From: an uncultured Candidatus Melainabacteria bacterium
GTDB lineage: Bacteria; Cyanobacteriota; Vampirovibrionia; Gastranaerophilales; Gastranaerophilaceae
Reading direction: 5' to 3'
Length of the DNA: 28,286 bases
NCBI GenBank assembly: GCA_934699705.1
Contig: CAKUXD010000024.1
Coordinates: 1 to 28,286 of the forward strand
Part shown: positions 8,250 through 14,817 of the stretch, piece after piece
Numbering within the stretch: the stretch's first letter is position 1
Layout: each line of letters starts with the position of its first letter
Notes under the pieces: model-generated
What the model was told of the DNA's origin: nothing
The model's input: only the letters and a program-made list of their open reading frames with translations
Databases searched by the model: none
Position numbers and translations under genes: made by a program

Positions 8250-9404
8250 CTATCCTTTCATCTTTTCTATCCAATAATTAATAAATTCTTCTCTTGTTTT
8301 GATATAATCAGGTTTTTTAAACGTTTTTAACTCTGTTATAAATGTATCCTGCAAATTCAAAACTGCACTTGCGCAAACTAGTCCGTTTCCAAATCCACTA
8401 CATACTAAGTTAGATTTATCTACGCTTTTATCTAAAATCGAAATAGTTGTTGGAATTGAACACATTGTATTATTTCCATAATTTTCAAATGCCTTATAAG
8501 GTACTTTTTCAAGTGGAAATTCTACTGCGTTTGCTATTGTTTCAACAATTTGTTTGTTCGCTTGATGTAAACACAATGCTCCAACTTGTTCTTCTTTAAT
8601 ACCTGCAAACTCCATTACTTTTTTGATATTTGGTGGCACAACTGTCATCGTAAAATCAAAAACTGCAATTCCGTCCATATATGCACCAAAGAAACTATTC
8701 TCACTTCCAGTAGAAGTTACAAATTTTTTCCTTAATCTATTTATCAATTCAAAATCTTCATCTTTCGAAAGATTAAATCTAAATCGGTTCCCTGTTGATG
8801 GACCTGTTATCGCTTCAAAACCATCACTACGTGTTTCAATATTATAACAAGAGTCAATTTCTTTTTCTGAATATTCTAATAAAGTTGCGCAACCACCATC
8901 ACCAAATATTGGCGCATTGTTTCTATCCGCAGGGTCAATACCAACTGACGGAGTATCACCATTAACCAGTAAAACTTTTTTTACAGTGCCTGATTGAATC
9001 ATTTGCGAAACCATAAATAATCCAAATACCCAACCTGCACAACCTTGATTTATGTCTGTTGCAATACATCTATCTGGTAAACCAAGTTTTTGATGAATAA
9101 AATACGAAGTTGCTGGTGCCATGTAATCTGGTTGTTGTACGATATAAACTAATGCATCAATTGTGTTTTTATCTATATTCATTTCTTTTATTAGATTTTC
9201 AGCAGATTGAATAGCTAAGTCAGATGCGGTTGTTGTATCGTCTGCAACTCTTCTTTTATAAAAACCAACCATTTTACGCATTCTATCAATCTTTTTGATA
9301 GAGTTATTATAATATTCTGCTTCATCATAAATATTGATTTCTTTTTCTGGAATTACTACGCTTAATCCTGAAATCTTTACATTTTTAAAACTAAATATGC
9401 TCAA
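8250..9404 (-). CDS. 3-oxoacyl-ACP synthase III family protein (KASIII-1), TTG start
   Basis: A 384-residue KASIII-type condensing enzyme with Cys122 (NQGCAGW), His280 (CLHQANKQ) and Asn311 (NYGNNT) all present. It shares the N-terminal IPEKEINIYDE pattern, a middle insertion and a tail ending INYWIEKMK with KASIII-2. It is the first gene of the minus-strand operon. The start is TTG at 9404: AAGGAAG lies 9 nt upstream and no ATG occurs before residue 42, which would remove the conserved N-terminus. TTG may limit expression of the first enzyme. It probably makes the initial acyl intermediate on ACP-1. Confidence 0.88.
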   Translation of the reverse strand: MSIFSFKNVKISGLSVVIPEKEINIYDEAEYYNNSIKKIDRMRKMVGFYKRRVADDTTTASDLAIQSAENLIKEMNIDKNTIDALVYIVQQPDYMAPATSYFIHQKLGLPDRCIATDINQGCAGWVFGLFMVSQMIQSGTVKKVLLVNGDTPSVGIDPADRNNAPIFGDGGCATLLEYSEKEIDSCYNIETRSDGFEAITGPSTGNRFRFNLSKDEDFELINRLRKKFVTSTGSENSFFGAYMDGIAVFDFTMTVVPPNIKKVMEFAGIKEEQVGALCLHQANKQIVETIANAVEFPLEKVPYKAFENYGNNTMCSIPTTISILDKSVDKSNLVCSGFGNGLVCASAVLNLQDTFITELKTFKKPDYIKTREEFINYWIEKMKG

Positions 9405-9474
9405 TTTTAGCTACTTCCTTTGTATTTTATTGTTTAAATCAAATAATTTGTTGCATTATTAATTCTTTTAATTT

Positions 9475-9483
9475 ATCATAGCA
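9475..9483 (-). promoter_or_regulatory. Putative extended -10 promoter of the acyl operon
   Basis: On the minus strand TGCTATGAT matches an extended -10 (TGn plus TATGAT). The expected start point is near 9468, leaving a leader of about 64 nt before the TTG start. The -35 region is poor, as allowed for extended -10 promoters. No better candidate was seen in the 179-bp divergent gap. Confidence 0.45.
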
Positions 9484-9508
9484 TAAAAACATTGTAACGA
9501 AACTTATA

Positions 9509-9536
9509 TTGTTTAAACTTATTAACATTTTATTCA
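9509..9536 (+). promoter_or_regulatory. Weak candidate promoter for the aminotransferase-glycosyltransferase pair
   Basis: TTGTTT (9509-9514), 16-bp spacer, TATTCA (9531-9536). Both boxes are partial matches. It would give a leader of about 40 nt with the AAAGG ribosome site before the ATG at 9584. The region is AT-rich, so chance matches are likely. Confidence 0.3.
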
Positions 9537-9583
9537 ATAAGTTGTTTATGTGTTCATTGAAAGTATAGAAAAAGGTAAGCATC

Positions 9584-10684
9584 ATGTACAAATATCCAGT
9601 GTATCAGCCAAGTTTAACAGGAAATGAAAAAAAATATGTAATGGACTGTATGGATTCAACTTGGATTTCTTCTAAAGGGGAATATATTAAAAAGTTTGAA
9701 GACCAATTTGCAAAATTTGTTGGCGTTAAATACGCAACTGGAGTTTGCAATGGTACGGTGGCTATTCATTTAGCTCTTGTTGCTCTTGGAATAAAAGCTG
9801 GTGATGAAGTTATTGTTCCGACTTTCACTTACATCGCATCAGCAAATCCGATTGCACAAGTTGGCGCAACTCCTATTTTTTGCGATAGCGTAGAAGATAC
9901 TTGGCAAATGTCCCCAGAAGATGTTGAAGCTAAGATTACTCCTAAAACAAAAGCCATTATGGTGGCTCATTTATATGGACATCCTTGTGATATGGAAAAA
10001 ATTATGAATATCGCTAAAAAACATAATCTACTTGTTATTGAAGATTGTGCGGAAGCTATTGGTACAAGATTTAAAGGTCAACACGTTGGAACCTTCGGCG
10101 ACATTGCAACCTTCTCGTTCTTTGGAAACAAAACTATAACTTGTGGTGAAGGTGGCATGGTTGTTACAAATGACGCAACTCTTTTTGATAGGGTAAAAAG
10201 ATTTAAAGGTCAAGGTTTAGCTAAATACAGAGAATACTGGCATGATATTCCAGGGTTTAATTACAGAATGACAAATATTCAAGCGGCTATTGGTTTAGCT
10301 CAACTTGAACAAGTAGATAAGTTCTTAACTAAAAAACATCAAATCGCGGATTGGTATAAAGAATTTTTAAAAGATGTTCCTGTAATTTTCCATAAAGAAT
10401 CTAAAAATACTTACAATTCTTATTGGATGTGTTCTATTCAGGTAGAAAAGGCTGAAATTCGTGATGAATTAAGAAATTACATGAAAGAAAATGGTATTGA
10501 AACTCGACCTACCTTCTATCCAATTCACACAATGCCAATGTACGAAAAAGAATTTGCGAAGCACCCAGTTGCTGAAGATATCGCAGCTAGAGGAATTAAT
10601 GTTCCGTCATATCCTGCGTTGGAAAAATCAGATGTTGAATTTATTTGTAACGTAATAAAGGATTTTTATGCAAAACAGGCTTAA
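9584..10684 (+). CDS. DegT/DnrJ/EryC1 sugar aminotransferase, GDP-perosamine synthase-like
   Basis: A 366-residue PLP-dependent sugar aminotransferase of the DegT/DnrJ/EryC1/ArnB fold. The PLP lysine is Lys183 in FFGNKTITCGEGG, with the EDCAEA motif at 153-158 and NYRMTN after the YWHD segment. These motifs closely match what I remember of Vibrio RfbE (perosamine synthase), so a GDP-4-keto-6-deoxymannose 4-aminotransferase is the best guess; related viosamine-type enzymes are the alternative. AAAGG precedes the ATG. It overlaps the glycosyltransferase gene by 17 bp and is divergent from the acyl operon. No GDP-mannose dehydratase is in the window, so the sugar nucleotide must come from elsewhere. 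Confidence 0.85.
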   Translation: MYKYPVYQPSLTGNEKKYVMDCMDSTWISSKGEYIKKFEDQFAKFVGVKYATGVCNGTVAIHLALVALGIKAGDEVIVPTFTYIASANPIAQVGATPIFCDSVEDTWQMSPEDVEAKITPKTKAIMVAHLYGHPCDMEKIMNIAKKHNLLVIEDCAEAIGTRFKGQHVGTFGDIATFSFFGNKTITCGEGGMVVTNDATLFDRVKRFKGQGLAKYREYWHDIPGFNYRMTNIQAAIGLAQLEQVDKFLTKKHQIADWYKEFLKDVPVIFHKESKNTYNSYWMCSIQVEKAEIRDELRNYMKENGIETRPTFYPIHTMPMYEKEFAKHPVAEDIAARGINVPSYPALEKSDVEFICNVIKDFYAKQA

Positions 10685-11861
10685 AATTGCAATTTCTGTA
10701 ACTGGTTTTATTGAGTGGACTGGTGGGATTAACTTTTTAAAAGGTATAATTGATCTTTTGTTAAACAACGACAATGATTTCTATCTTTTATTGCCGTCTT
10801 TTTCGTTAAAAAATTATCCTAAATTTTTAGTTAAAAATTTTAAATCTTTATTAAAATTATATAATCAAATTTTTCCTGCAAAGGAAAATCCTGAAATGGA
10901 AGAACTTTTTAAAGAATTTAAAGGAAAAGTTAAATTTGTATATCATAACGGAAATATTGTAAAAGCAATAAATAAAATAAAACCAGATATCATATACCCA
11001 ACTTGGGACAAAATTTACAATAAATGTAAAATTCCACAAATTGCCTATTTATATGACTGTCAGCACAGATATTTTCCAGAATATTTCAAAAAACACTCTA
11101 TTGAATCAAGAGATAAATATTTTCAATCTGTTGTAGATAATTACAAAGCAATTATTGTCGGTTCGTTAGACGCAAAAAACGACTTAATAAAATTTTATGG
11201 TGCAAAACCAGAACAAATTTTTGACATTTTTAGTTCACCATTGCTAAACGAAAATTTGTTAGATGAAATTAAAACAGATGTTATAGAAAAATATCAATTA
11301 CCTAAGAAATATTTTATGGTATGTTCTCAGTTTTGGAAACATAAATCACATATTACTGTAATTGAGGCGGTAAAACAACTAAAAGATAACGGAATAGATA
11401 CTTGTGTAGTTTGCACAGGTAAAACTGATGATTACAGAAATCCTGAATATTTTGGCGAATTACAACAAAAAATTAAAGAATGGGATTTAGAAAATAATAT
11501 AAAAATTTTAGGTCTTATTGATAAACCAGAACAAGTAGAATTAATTAAAAAGTCGGTAGCCGTAATCCAACCGTCGCTTTATGAAGGTGGCGCAGGCGCA
11601 GGCGCAGTCGGCGAATCATTATCTCTTGGAAAACCAATAATTATGAGTGATATCCCAATAAATAAGGAATATTCAAAATTTAACAATATTTTTTATTTTG
11701 AAGCAAAGAATGCAGACTCTCTTGCAAAAAATATGAAAATTGTTTTAAATACTGTATTTAAACAATATACAAACGAAGAATTAAAACAAATGTCTGACAA
11801 AAACAGACAAAAAGAAGTAGAAAAAATTTATGCTCCTGTTTATGCTCTTTTAAACAAATAA
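10668..11861 (+). CDS. Glycosyltransferase family 4-like (GT-B) protein
   Basis: A 397-residue GT-B glycosyltransferase. The C-terminal donor-binding half carries QPSLYEGGAGAGAVGESL at about 301-318, followed by GKPIIMSDIP, the GT4 acidic motif; the two glutamates (306, 316) are nine residues apart rather than the common seven, because of a Gly-Ala repeat encoded by three GGCGCA hexamers. No membrane segment or signal peptide is seen, so it is cytoplasmic or peripheral. It starts inside the aminotransferase gene with AAAGGA 5 nt upstream, so the enzyme that makes the amino-sugar and the one that probably transfers it are co-expressed. Donor and acceptor are inference. Confidence 0.85.
   Translation: MQNRLKIAISVTGFIEWTGGINFLKGIIDLLLNNDNDFYLLLPSFSLKNYPKFLVKNFKSLLKLYNQIFPAKENPEMEELFKEFKGKVKFVYHNGNIVKAINKIKPDIIYPTWDKIYNKCKIPQIAYLYDCQHRYFPEYFKKHSIESRDKYFQSVVDNYKAIIVGSLDAKNDLIKFYGAKPEQIFDIFSSPLLNENLLDEIKTDVIEKYQLPKKYFMVCSQFWKHKSHITVIEAVKQLKDNGIDTCVVCTGKTDDYRNPEYFGELQQKIKEWDLENNIKILGLIDKPEQVELIKKSVAVIQPSLYEGGAGAGAVGESLSLGKPIIMSDIPINKEYSKFNNIFYFEAKNADSLAKNMKIVLNTVFKQYTNEELKQMSDKNRQKEVEKIYAPVYALLNK
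11589..11606 (+). repeat. Three tandem GGCGCA hexamers inside the glycosyltransferase gene
   Basis: GGCGCA repeats three times in frame and encodes Gly-Ala-Gly-Ala-Gly-Ala in the donor-site loop. Copy number change would lengthen or shorten this loop without a frameshift. Confidence 0.8.
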
Positions 11862-12509
11862 TTAAAGAGTTGAACCTTCTTTAAGAGCAGGATTTCCAAT
11901 CATATAGCAGTTGTCTTTGCAACCTCTATAAACTGCGCTAAGTGGTGCAATTTTGTTGTTATTTCCGATTTTAGCATGAGGAAGTAAAACCGCATTTGTT
12001 CCAATTGAATTAAAATCGCCTATTTTTACTCCGCCTAAAATAGTTGTTCTGGGTGCAATAACGTTAAAATCACCGATTTCTGCATCATGACCAACATTCA
12101 CTCCACCATTAAGAATATTACATTTTCCAACTTTTACATTTACACTTAATTCTGACTTTTGTAAAATACATGCTTCTCCAATTTCAGAGGTTTCGGTAAT
12201 AACAGAATCAATACTAATTAACGTGTAAAAATTCACACCTCTTGTTTTTAAGTTTTCATAAATTTCACGCCTTAAACTTATATTACCAGAACCTATAATA
12301 AAGTAATCATCTTCGCCAAATTCATAATCATCAACATCACCTTTATACAAATGTTGATAAGTTTTATAATCAACTTCACCAAATTCTTTTGTTTTATATC
12401 CTAAGAAACCGCCGAAAGTTATCTCTTTTCCATAATCAGCAAGATAAATTAATGTATTGTAGCATTCTCTTGCAAATCCACTTCCGCCAACAATAAATAT
12501 ATTTTTCAT
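11862..12509 (-). CDS. PglD/NeuD-family left-handed beta-helix acyltransferase
   Basis: A 215-residue protein with the PglD/NeuD layout: an N-terminal nucleotide-sugar binding Rossmann-like domain (IFIVGGSGFARE) and C-terminal hexapeptide repeats (VGHDAEIGDFNVIAPRTTI onward), including the GHD histidine used as base in PglD-type N-acetyltransferases. It likely acylates the amino group of a UDP- or GDP-4-amino-sugar, a direct partner for the aminotransferase nearby. I start at the ATG at 12509 because AAGGTG lies 6 nt upstream; a GTG at 12518 overlaps that site. Its stop abuts the glycosyltransferase stop tail to tail with no hairpin between. It lies 22 nt downstream of tmRNA on the same strand. 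Confidence 0.87.
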   Translation of the reverse strand: MKNIFIVGGSGFARECYNTLIYLADYGKEITFGGFLGYKTKEFGEVDYKTYQHLYKGDVDDYEFGEDDYFIIGSGNISLRREIYENLKTRGVNFYTLISIDSVITETSEIGEACILQKSELSVNVKVGKCNILNGGVNVGHDAEIGDFNVIAPRTTILGGVKIGDFNSIGTNAVLLPHAKIGNNNKIAPLSAVYRGCKDNCYMIGNPALKEGSTL

Positions 12510-12531
12510 ACCAAACACCTTATTTTATAAA

Positions 12532-12932
12532 TGGTGGAGACGGTGGGAGTCGAACCCGCGTCCAAAATGGATAAAAATAAATCTCTACGAGTGTAGGCTT
12601 TATTCGCTCAACTAAGTCAGGAAAAGTCAAACCAGATAACTTAATCAAAGGATTTTTAAGTGTTCCGCACCTCGATTGTTATCTTGATACGGCTACAATC
12701 ATTACCGCACTGCGTCTTGCATGGTGGCTCCTATATAATCGGCAAGATGGACTACATAGAAGGCTGAACTGCGGAACTTAATCTACGCAGCTAGAGCTCT
12801 TGCTCTAGAAAAATCAGCTACTACAACATTGTTGTTAGCACTTAATTTGTTTTGCTCGTTGATAACCGAGAACAGCGCTCGGACTCGCAACCTATTCCCA
12901 TCAAACATCCTGTCAAAATCCAGTACGTCCCC
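12532..12932 (-). ncRNA. ssrA: tmRNA (transfer-messenger RNA), one-piece
   Basis: The minus strand reads GGGGACG at the 5' end and CGTCTCC followed by encoded ACCA-CCA-type 3' end (…CACCA) at 12532. These seven-base ends pair into an acceptor stem with a G3-U pair, the alanine identity element. GGTTCGACTCCC is the T arm, and the 5' TGGATTTTGACAGGATG region is typical. Total about 401 nt. The tag frame is at 12839-12783. It releases stalled ribosomes with SmpB. No terminator hairpin is visible between the 3' end and the acyltransferase start 22 nt later. Confidence 0.96.
12783..12839 (-). other. tmRNA proteolysis-tag reading frame
   Basis: From the GCT resume codon at 12839 the frame reads ANNNVVVADFSRARALAA and then TAG (18 residues with the resume alanine). 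The ANN start and ALAA end match known tags recognised by ClpXP and related proteases. The middle differs from the cyanobacterial tag I remember (ANNIVPFARK type). Confidence 0.9.
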
Positions 12933-12955
12933 ATGAAAATATGTCCTTTTTTACT

Positions 12956-12983
12956 AGTATATCACATTTCTAACCTTTTTCAA
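12956..12983 (-). promoter_or_regulatory. tmRNA promoter
   Basis: Minus strand TTGAAA (12983-12978), 16-bp spacer, TATACT (12961-12956). The expected start is near 12949, giving a 5' extension of about 17 nt for RNase P to remove. Confidence 0.75.
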
Positions 12984-13098
12984 GTGCTATTACTCTAACG
13001 TAGTATCTTTTTTTTCAAAAATTAAACTTTCTACGAATAAAATAACCAAAATTTTCTTCAATAATATTATTGTCAGTATTCAAGAAAGGTCGCGTGAT

Positions 13099-13305
13099 AT
13101 GATGCAATATGTAAAATTAGTTAGTTATCTTCTTATTATTATCGGTGCGCTAAATTGGGGGTTAATTGGGGCTTTTAATTTCGATTTGGTTGCTAGATTG
13201 TTTGGTGATATGACAATCTGGACTAGAGCTGTTTATTTACTTGTCGGAATTAGCGCTTTTATATCTTTAATTACCATGGCTATTGATAAAGATACTTGCC
13301 TTTAA
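13099..13305 (+). CDS. DUF378 (YuzA-like) small membrane protein
   Basis: A 68-residue protein with two hydrophobic helices (about 5-26 and 43-62) and the family signature ALNWGLIGAFNFDLV between them. This matches DUF378, a small membrane family of unknown function. AAAGG lies about 8-10 nt before the ATG at 13099; the next codon is also ATG, so the start could be 3 bp later. It stands alone between tmRNA (divergent) and a strong terminator. No enzymatic motif is present. Confidence 0.85.
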   Translation: MMQYVKLVSYLLIIIGALNWGLIGAFNFDLVARLFGDMTIWTRAVYLLVGISAFISLITMAIDKDTCL

Positions 13306-13319
13306 TTAATGATAACTGC

Positions 13320-13352
13320 TTTGTGGATTTTGCGGAACGCAAAATCCACAAA
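13320..13352. terminator. Perfect 15-bp hairpin after the DUF378 gene
   Basis: TTTGTGGATTTTGCG, loop GAA, then the exact reverse complement. There is no following T tract on the plus strand, so it may act as a 3' stabiliser or attenuate the following terminator rather than terminate by itself. Confidence 0.6.
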
Positions 13353-13355
13353 TGA

Positions 13356-13391
13356 ATAAAGCGCCGAACGGTAAACCGTTCGGCGCTTTAT
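13356..13391. terminator. Bidirectional intrinsic terminator
   Basis: A 16-bp perfect stem, ATAAAGCGCCGAACGG, loop TAAA, and its complement ending GCGCTTTAT. It has A/T tails on both sides and lies between converging genes (DUF378 on plus, the REMGETPEDMA protein on minus), so it should serve both. Confidence 0.85.
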
Positions 13392-13412
13392 CAAACTTTT
13401 CAATCAAACAGA

Positions 13413-13763
13413 TTATGCATACAAATCTAACACTTTTTCTTGTTCTGTCATTTCTCTTTGACGGCTATCTTTAGGTTGATTATTTCTTGCTACATCTTCT
13501 GGTGTTTCGCCCATTTCTCTTGGTCTTCTTGAAGTTCCGCGAGCTGGCATAGTTGAGTATGTATCTCTTGCAGAGCCTGTTCTTGCCATATCTTCAGGTG
13601 TTTCACCCATTTCTCTTGGTCTGTAATTATCACCACGAGTTTTTGCTTCTTGAGCCTCTTGCCATTTCACAGCTTTTGCCATATCTTCAGGTGTTTCACC
13701 CATTTCTCTACGATAAGGACGATTACCATAAGTTGTGCCATAATATGGAATACCTGTAAACAT
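13413..13763 (-). CDS. Uncharacterised repeat protein with REMGETPEDMA motifs
   Basis: A 116-residue hydrophilic protein that I do not recognise. It holds three near-identical 11-residue units, REMGETPEDMA at 19-29 and 50-60 and REMGETPEDVA at 82-92, plus a degenerate REMTEQEKVLD at 103-113. Linkers are rich in Arg, Gly, Ser and Thr, suggesting a disordered protein with short helical binding motifs. The N-terminus MFTGIPYYGTTYG is aromatic and glycine rich. AAAGGAG upstream is strong, so it is surely translated. No signal peptide or membrane segment. The repeated motifs suggest multivalent binding to one partner, which is inference only. Confidence 0.85.
   Translation of the reverse strand: MFTGIPYYGTTYGNRPYRREMGETPEDMAKAVKWQEAQEAKTRGDNYRPREMGETPEDMARTGSARDTYSTMPARGTSRRPREMGETPEDVARNNQPKDSRQREMTEQEKVLDLYA
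13489..13709 (-). repeat. Three 32-bp direct repeats inside the REMGETPEDMA gene
   Basis: Copies at 13489-13520, 13585-13616 and 13678-13709. The last two are identical over 32 bp, and the first differs at a few, mostly third-codon, positions. Near identity at the DNA level points to recent duplication or gene conversion. Confidence 0.85.
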
Positions 13764-13886
13764 GTTAAATTCTCCTTTATAAAATCTACTTTACTATTTC
13801 CTTCTGATGACATGTTAAAGTGTCCTGAAGGTAAAAATTGACATGATTTTGGGCAGATTTTACAAAAGTTAATATATTTTTATAAA

Positions 13887-14288
13887 TTATTTAATTTGAA
13901 AAACACATTTTGGACAATAACCACGAGGGGCATAAACAAGGTTATCTTCTAAATCATACATTTGTTCAATGCGCACCTTCAATAATGACTTACATTTTGG
14001 GCAATATAATTCTGTTTCGCCGTTTAAAATTCGTTGTTTTAACACGTCCATAACTTCCATAGGCACTTCTTCAAATTCAAAATCTTTTTCGAGAGCTTTG
14101 ATTTCTTCTGCAGTACAACGCAAACCTTTTGAAAGATTTTGCCTAACGGTTACAGACAAAAAAAGTTCACGTCCTGCTTCAATTTCTTCAATAATAACCG
14201 CAGGAACATTACATTTTTTAGACAAACCAAATGGAGTTAAGCCTAAAATTTCTCTTTTTCTTTGTACAAATTGAGCTAAAGTTTCCAT
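13887..14288 (-). CDS. HTH (XRE-like) and C-terminal zinc-ribbon protein
   Basis: A 133-residue protein. The first 60 residues (ETLAQFVQRKREILGLT, then FGLSKKCNVP and IEEIEAGRE) look like an XRE-type helix-turn-helix. The C-terminus has two CPKC pairs (in LYCPKCKS and GYCPKCVF) about 30 residues apart, a four-cysteine zinc ribbon. It is probably a DNA-binding regulator. There is no Shine-Dalgarno before the ATG at 14288; an extended -10 lies 7 nt upstream, so the mRNA is predicted to be leaderless. It lies 33 nt beyond the 3' end of the SRP RNA on the same strand. Targets are unknown. Confidence 0.8.
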   Translation of the reverse strand: METLAQFVQRKREILGLTPFGLSKKCNVPAVIIEEIEAGRELFLSVTVRQNLSKGLRCTAEEIKALEKDFEFEEVPMEVMDVLKQRILNGETELYCPKCKSLLKVRIEQMYDLEDNLVYAPRGYCPKCVFQIK

Positions 14289-14295
14289 AGAAGAA

Positions 14296-14304
14296 ATTAT
14301 AACA
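14296..14304 (-). promoter_or_regulatory. Extended -10 promoter placing transcription start at the HTH gene ATG
   Basis: Minus strand TGT-TATAAT (14304-14296), then 7 nt, then ATG. The box lies inside the T-rich tail that ends the SRP RNA, so termination and initiation signals overlap. Confidence 0.65.
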
Positions 14305-14321
14305 TAAAAAATAATAAAAAA
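14303..14321 (-). terminator. T-rich tail after SRP RNA
   Basis: Directly after the closing helix of the SRP RNA the minus strand reads TTTTTTATTATTTTTT. The terminal helix of the RNA plus this tract works as an intrinsic terminator. Confidence 0.65.
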
Positions 14322-14580
14322 GCCGTACCACTACCTATCGAACTTTGCAAATAATGACTTGCTACCTAACACCTCTTGACCAAAAATACGACACCCGCAA
14401 AGATTGCCTTAATGCTGCTGTGTTTCCACCCTGACATGGTTCGACAGATTACGCCATCGCAATTCAGCCCGTCAACGATATTAAATAACTCATCAATACC
14501 CACAAAGCCCTCACAGTAGGCTCTGCACCCCGCTAAAGCGTTCGGGTCGAGAGGTCCGCTATGCCCCCGTGGAGTACGAC
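14322..14580 (-). ncRNA. ffs: Large bacterial SRP RNA with Alu domain
   Basis: About 259 nt. The S-domain hallmark is GTCAGGGTGGAAACACAGCAGC in two parts: GTCAGG, GGAA tetraloop, AGCAGC (about 14410-14440). The 5' part (GTCGTACTCC, GGGGGCATAGCGG, CCCGAACGCTTTAGCGGGG) resembles the Alu domain of the long Bacillus-type RNA. The ends pair: 5' GTCGTAC with 3' GTACGGC. It scaffolds Ffh for membrane protein targeting. End positions are from the terminal helix and could be off by a few bases. Confidence 0.9.
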
Positions 14581-14588
14581 TTAAAAAT

Positions 14589-14617
14589 ATTTTAAATTAA
14601 AATAGAAATTAAATCAA
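14589..14617 (-). promoter_or_regulatory. SRP RNA promoter
   Basis: Minus strand TTGATT (14617-14612), 17-bp spacer, TAAAAT (14594-14589). The predicted start, 14582-14581, is within a base or two of the RNA 5' end. Confidence 0.75.
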
Positions 14618-14628
14618 CTATACAGATA

Positions 14629-14663
14629 GTGAGTTGTGAATGGTGAATGGTGAATGGTGAGTT
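14629..14663 (+). repeat. 7-bp tandem array GTGANTN (left arm)
   Basis: Five consecutive heptamers: GTGAGTT, GTGAATG three times, GTGAGTT. Outer left part of a larger inverted element (14629-14819). Confidence 0.9.
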
Positions 14664-14677
14664 GATATTCTATATGA

Positions 14678-14713
14678 TAAAGCTTTAAGACATTAAGGCT
14701 ATAAGGCATTAAG
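14678..14713 (+). repeat. 8-bp tandem array TAAGNCNN (left arm)
   Basis: TAAAGCTT, TAAGACAT, TAAGGCTA, TAAGGCAT, TAAG at exact 8-bp spacing. Inner left part of the inverted element. Confidence 0.88.
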
Positions 14714-14749
14714 TTCATTTATGTTCAAAATGTCTTTTTAACCATAAAT

Positions 14750-14785
14750 CGACTTATCGTCTTAAACGCTTATTGACTTATAGTC
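14750..14785 (-). repeat. 8-bp tandem array TAAGNNNN (right arm, inverted)
   Basis: CTTA on the plus strand starts at 14753, 14761, 14769 and 14777, so TAAG repeats every 8 bp on the minus strand. Mirror of the 14678-14713 array. Confidence 0.88.
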
Positions 14786-14796
14786 AAACAAAACTC

Positions 14797-14817
14797 GACT
14801 CACAACTCACGACTCAC
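14797..14817 (-). repeat. 7-bp tandem array GTGAGTY (right arm, inverted)
   Basis: TCAC on the plus strand starts at 14800, 14807 and 14814. On the minus strand this reads GTGAGTC, GTGAGTT, GTGAGTC. Mirror of the 14629-14663 array. Confidence 0.88.

Noticed and set aside
9542..9569. Promoter TTGTTT-N16-TATAGA for the aminotransferase
   Set aside because: It would start transcription after the clear ribosome site at about 9570-9575, leaving a leader too short to include it.
12532..12565. tRNA gene
   Set aside because: The T arm and CCA look like a tRNA 3' half, but the acceptor partner lies 400 bp away and a tag frame lies between; it is tmRNA.
13553..13841. Plus-strand open frames opposite the REMGETPEDMA gene
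   Set aside because: They arise from the repeat composition of the opposite strand and have no ribosome site; the minus frame has one.
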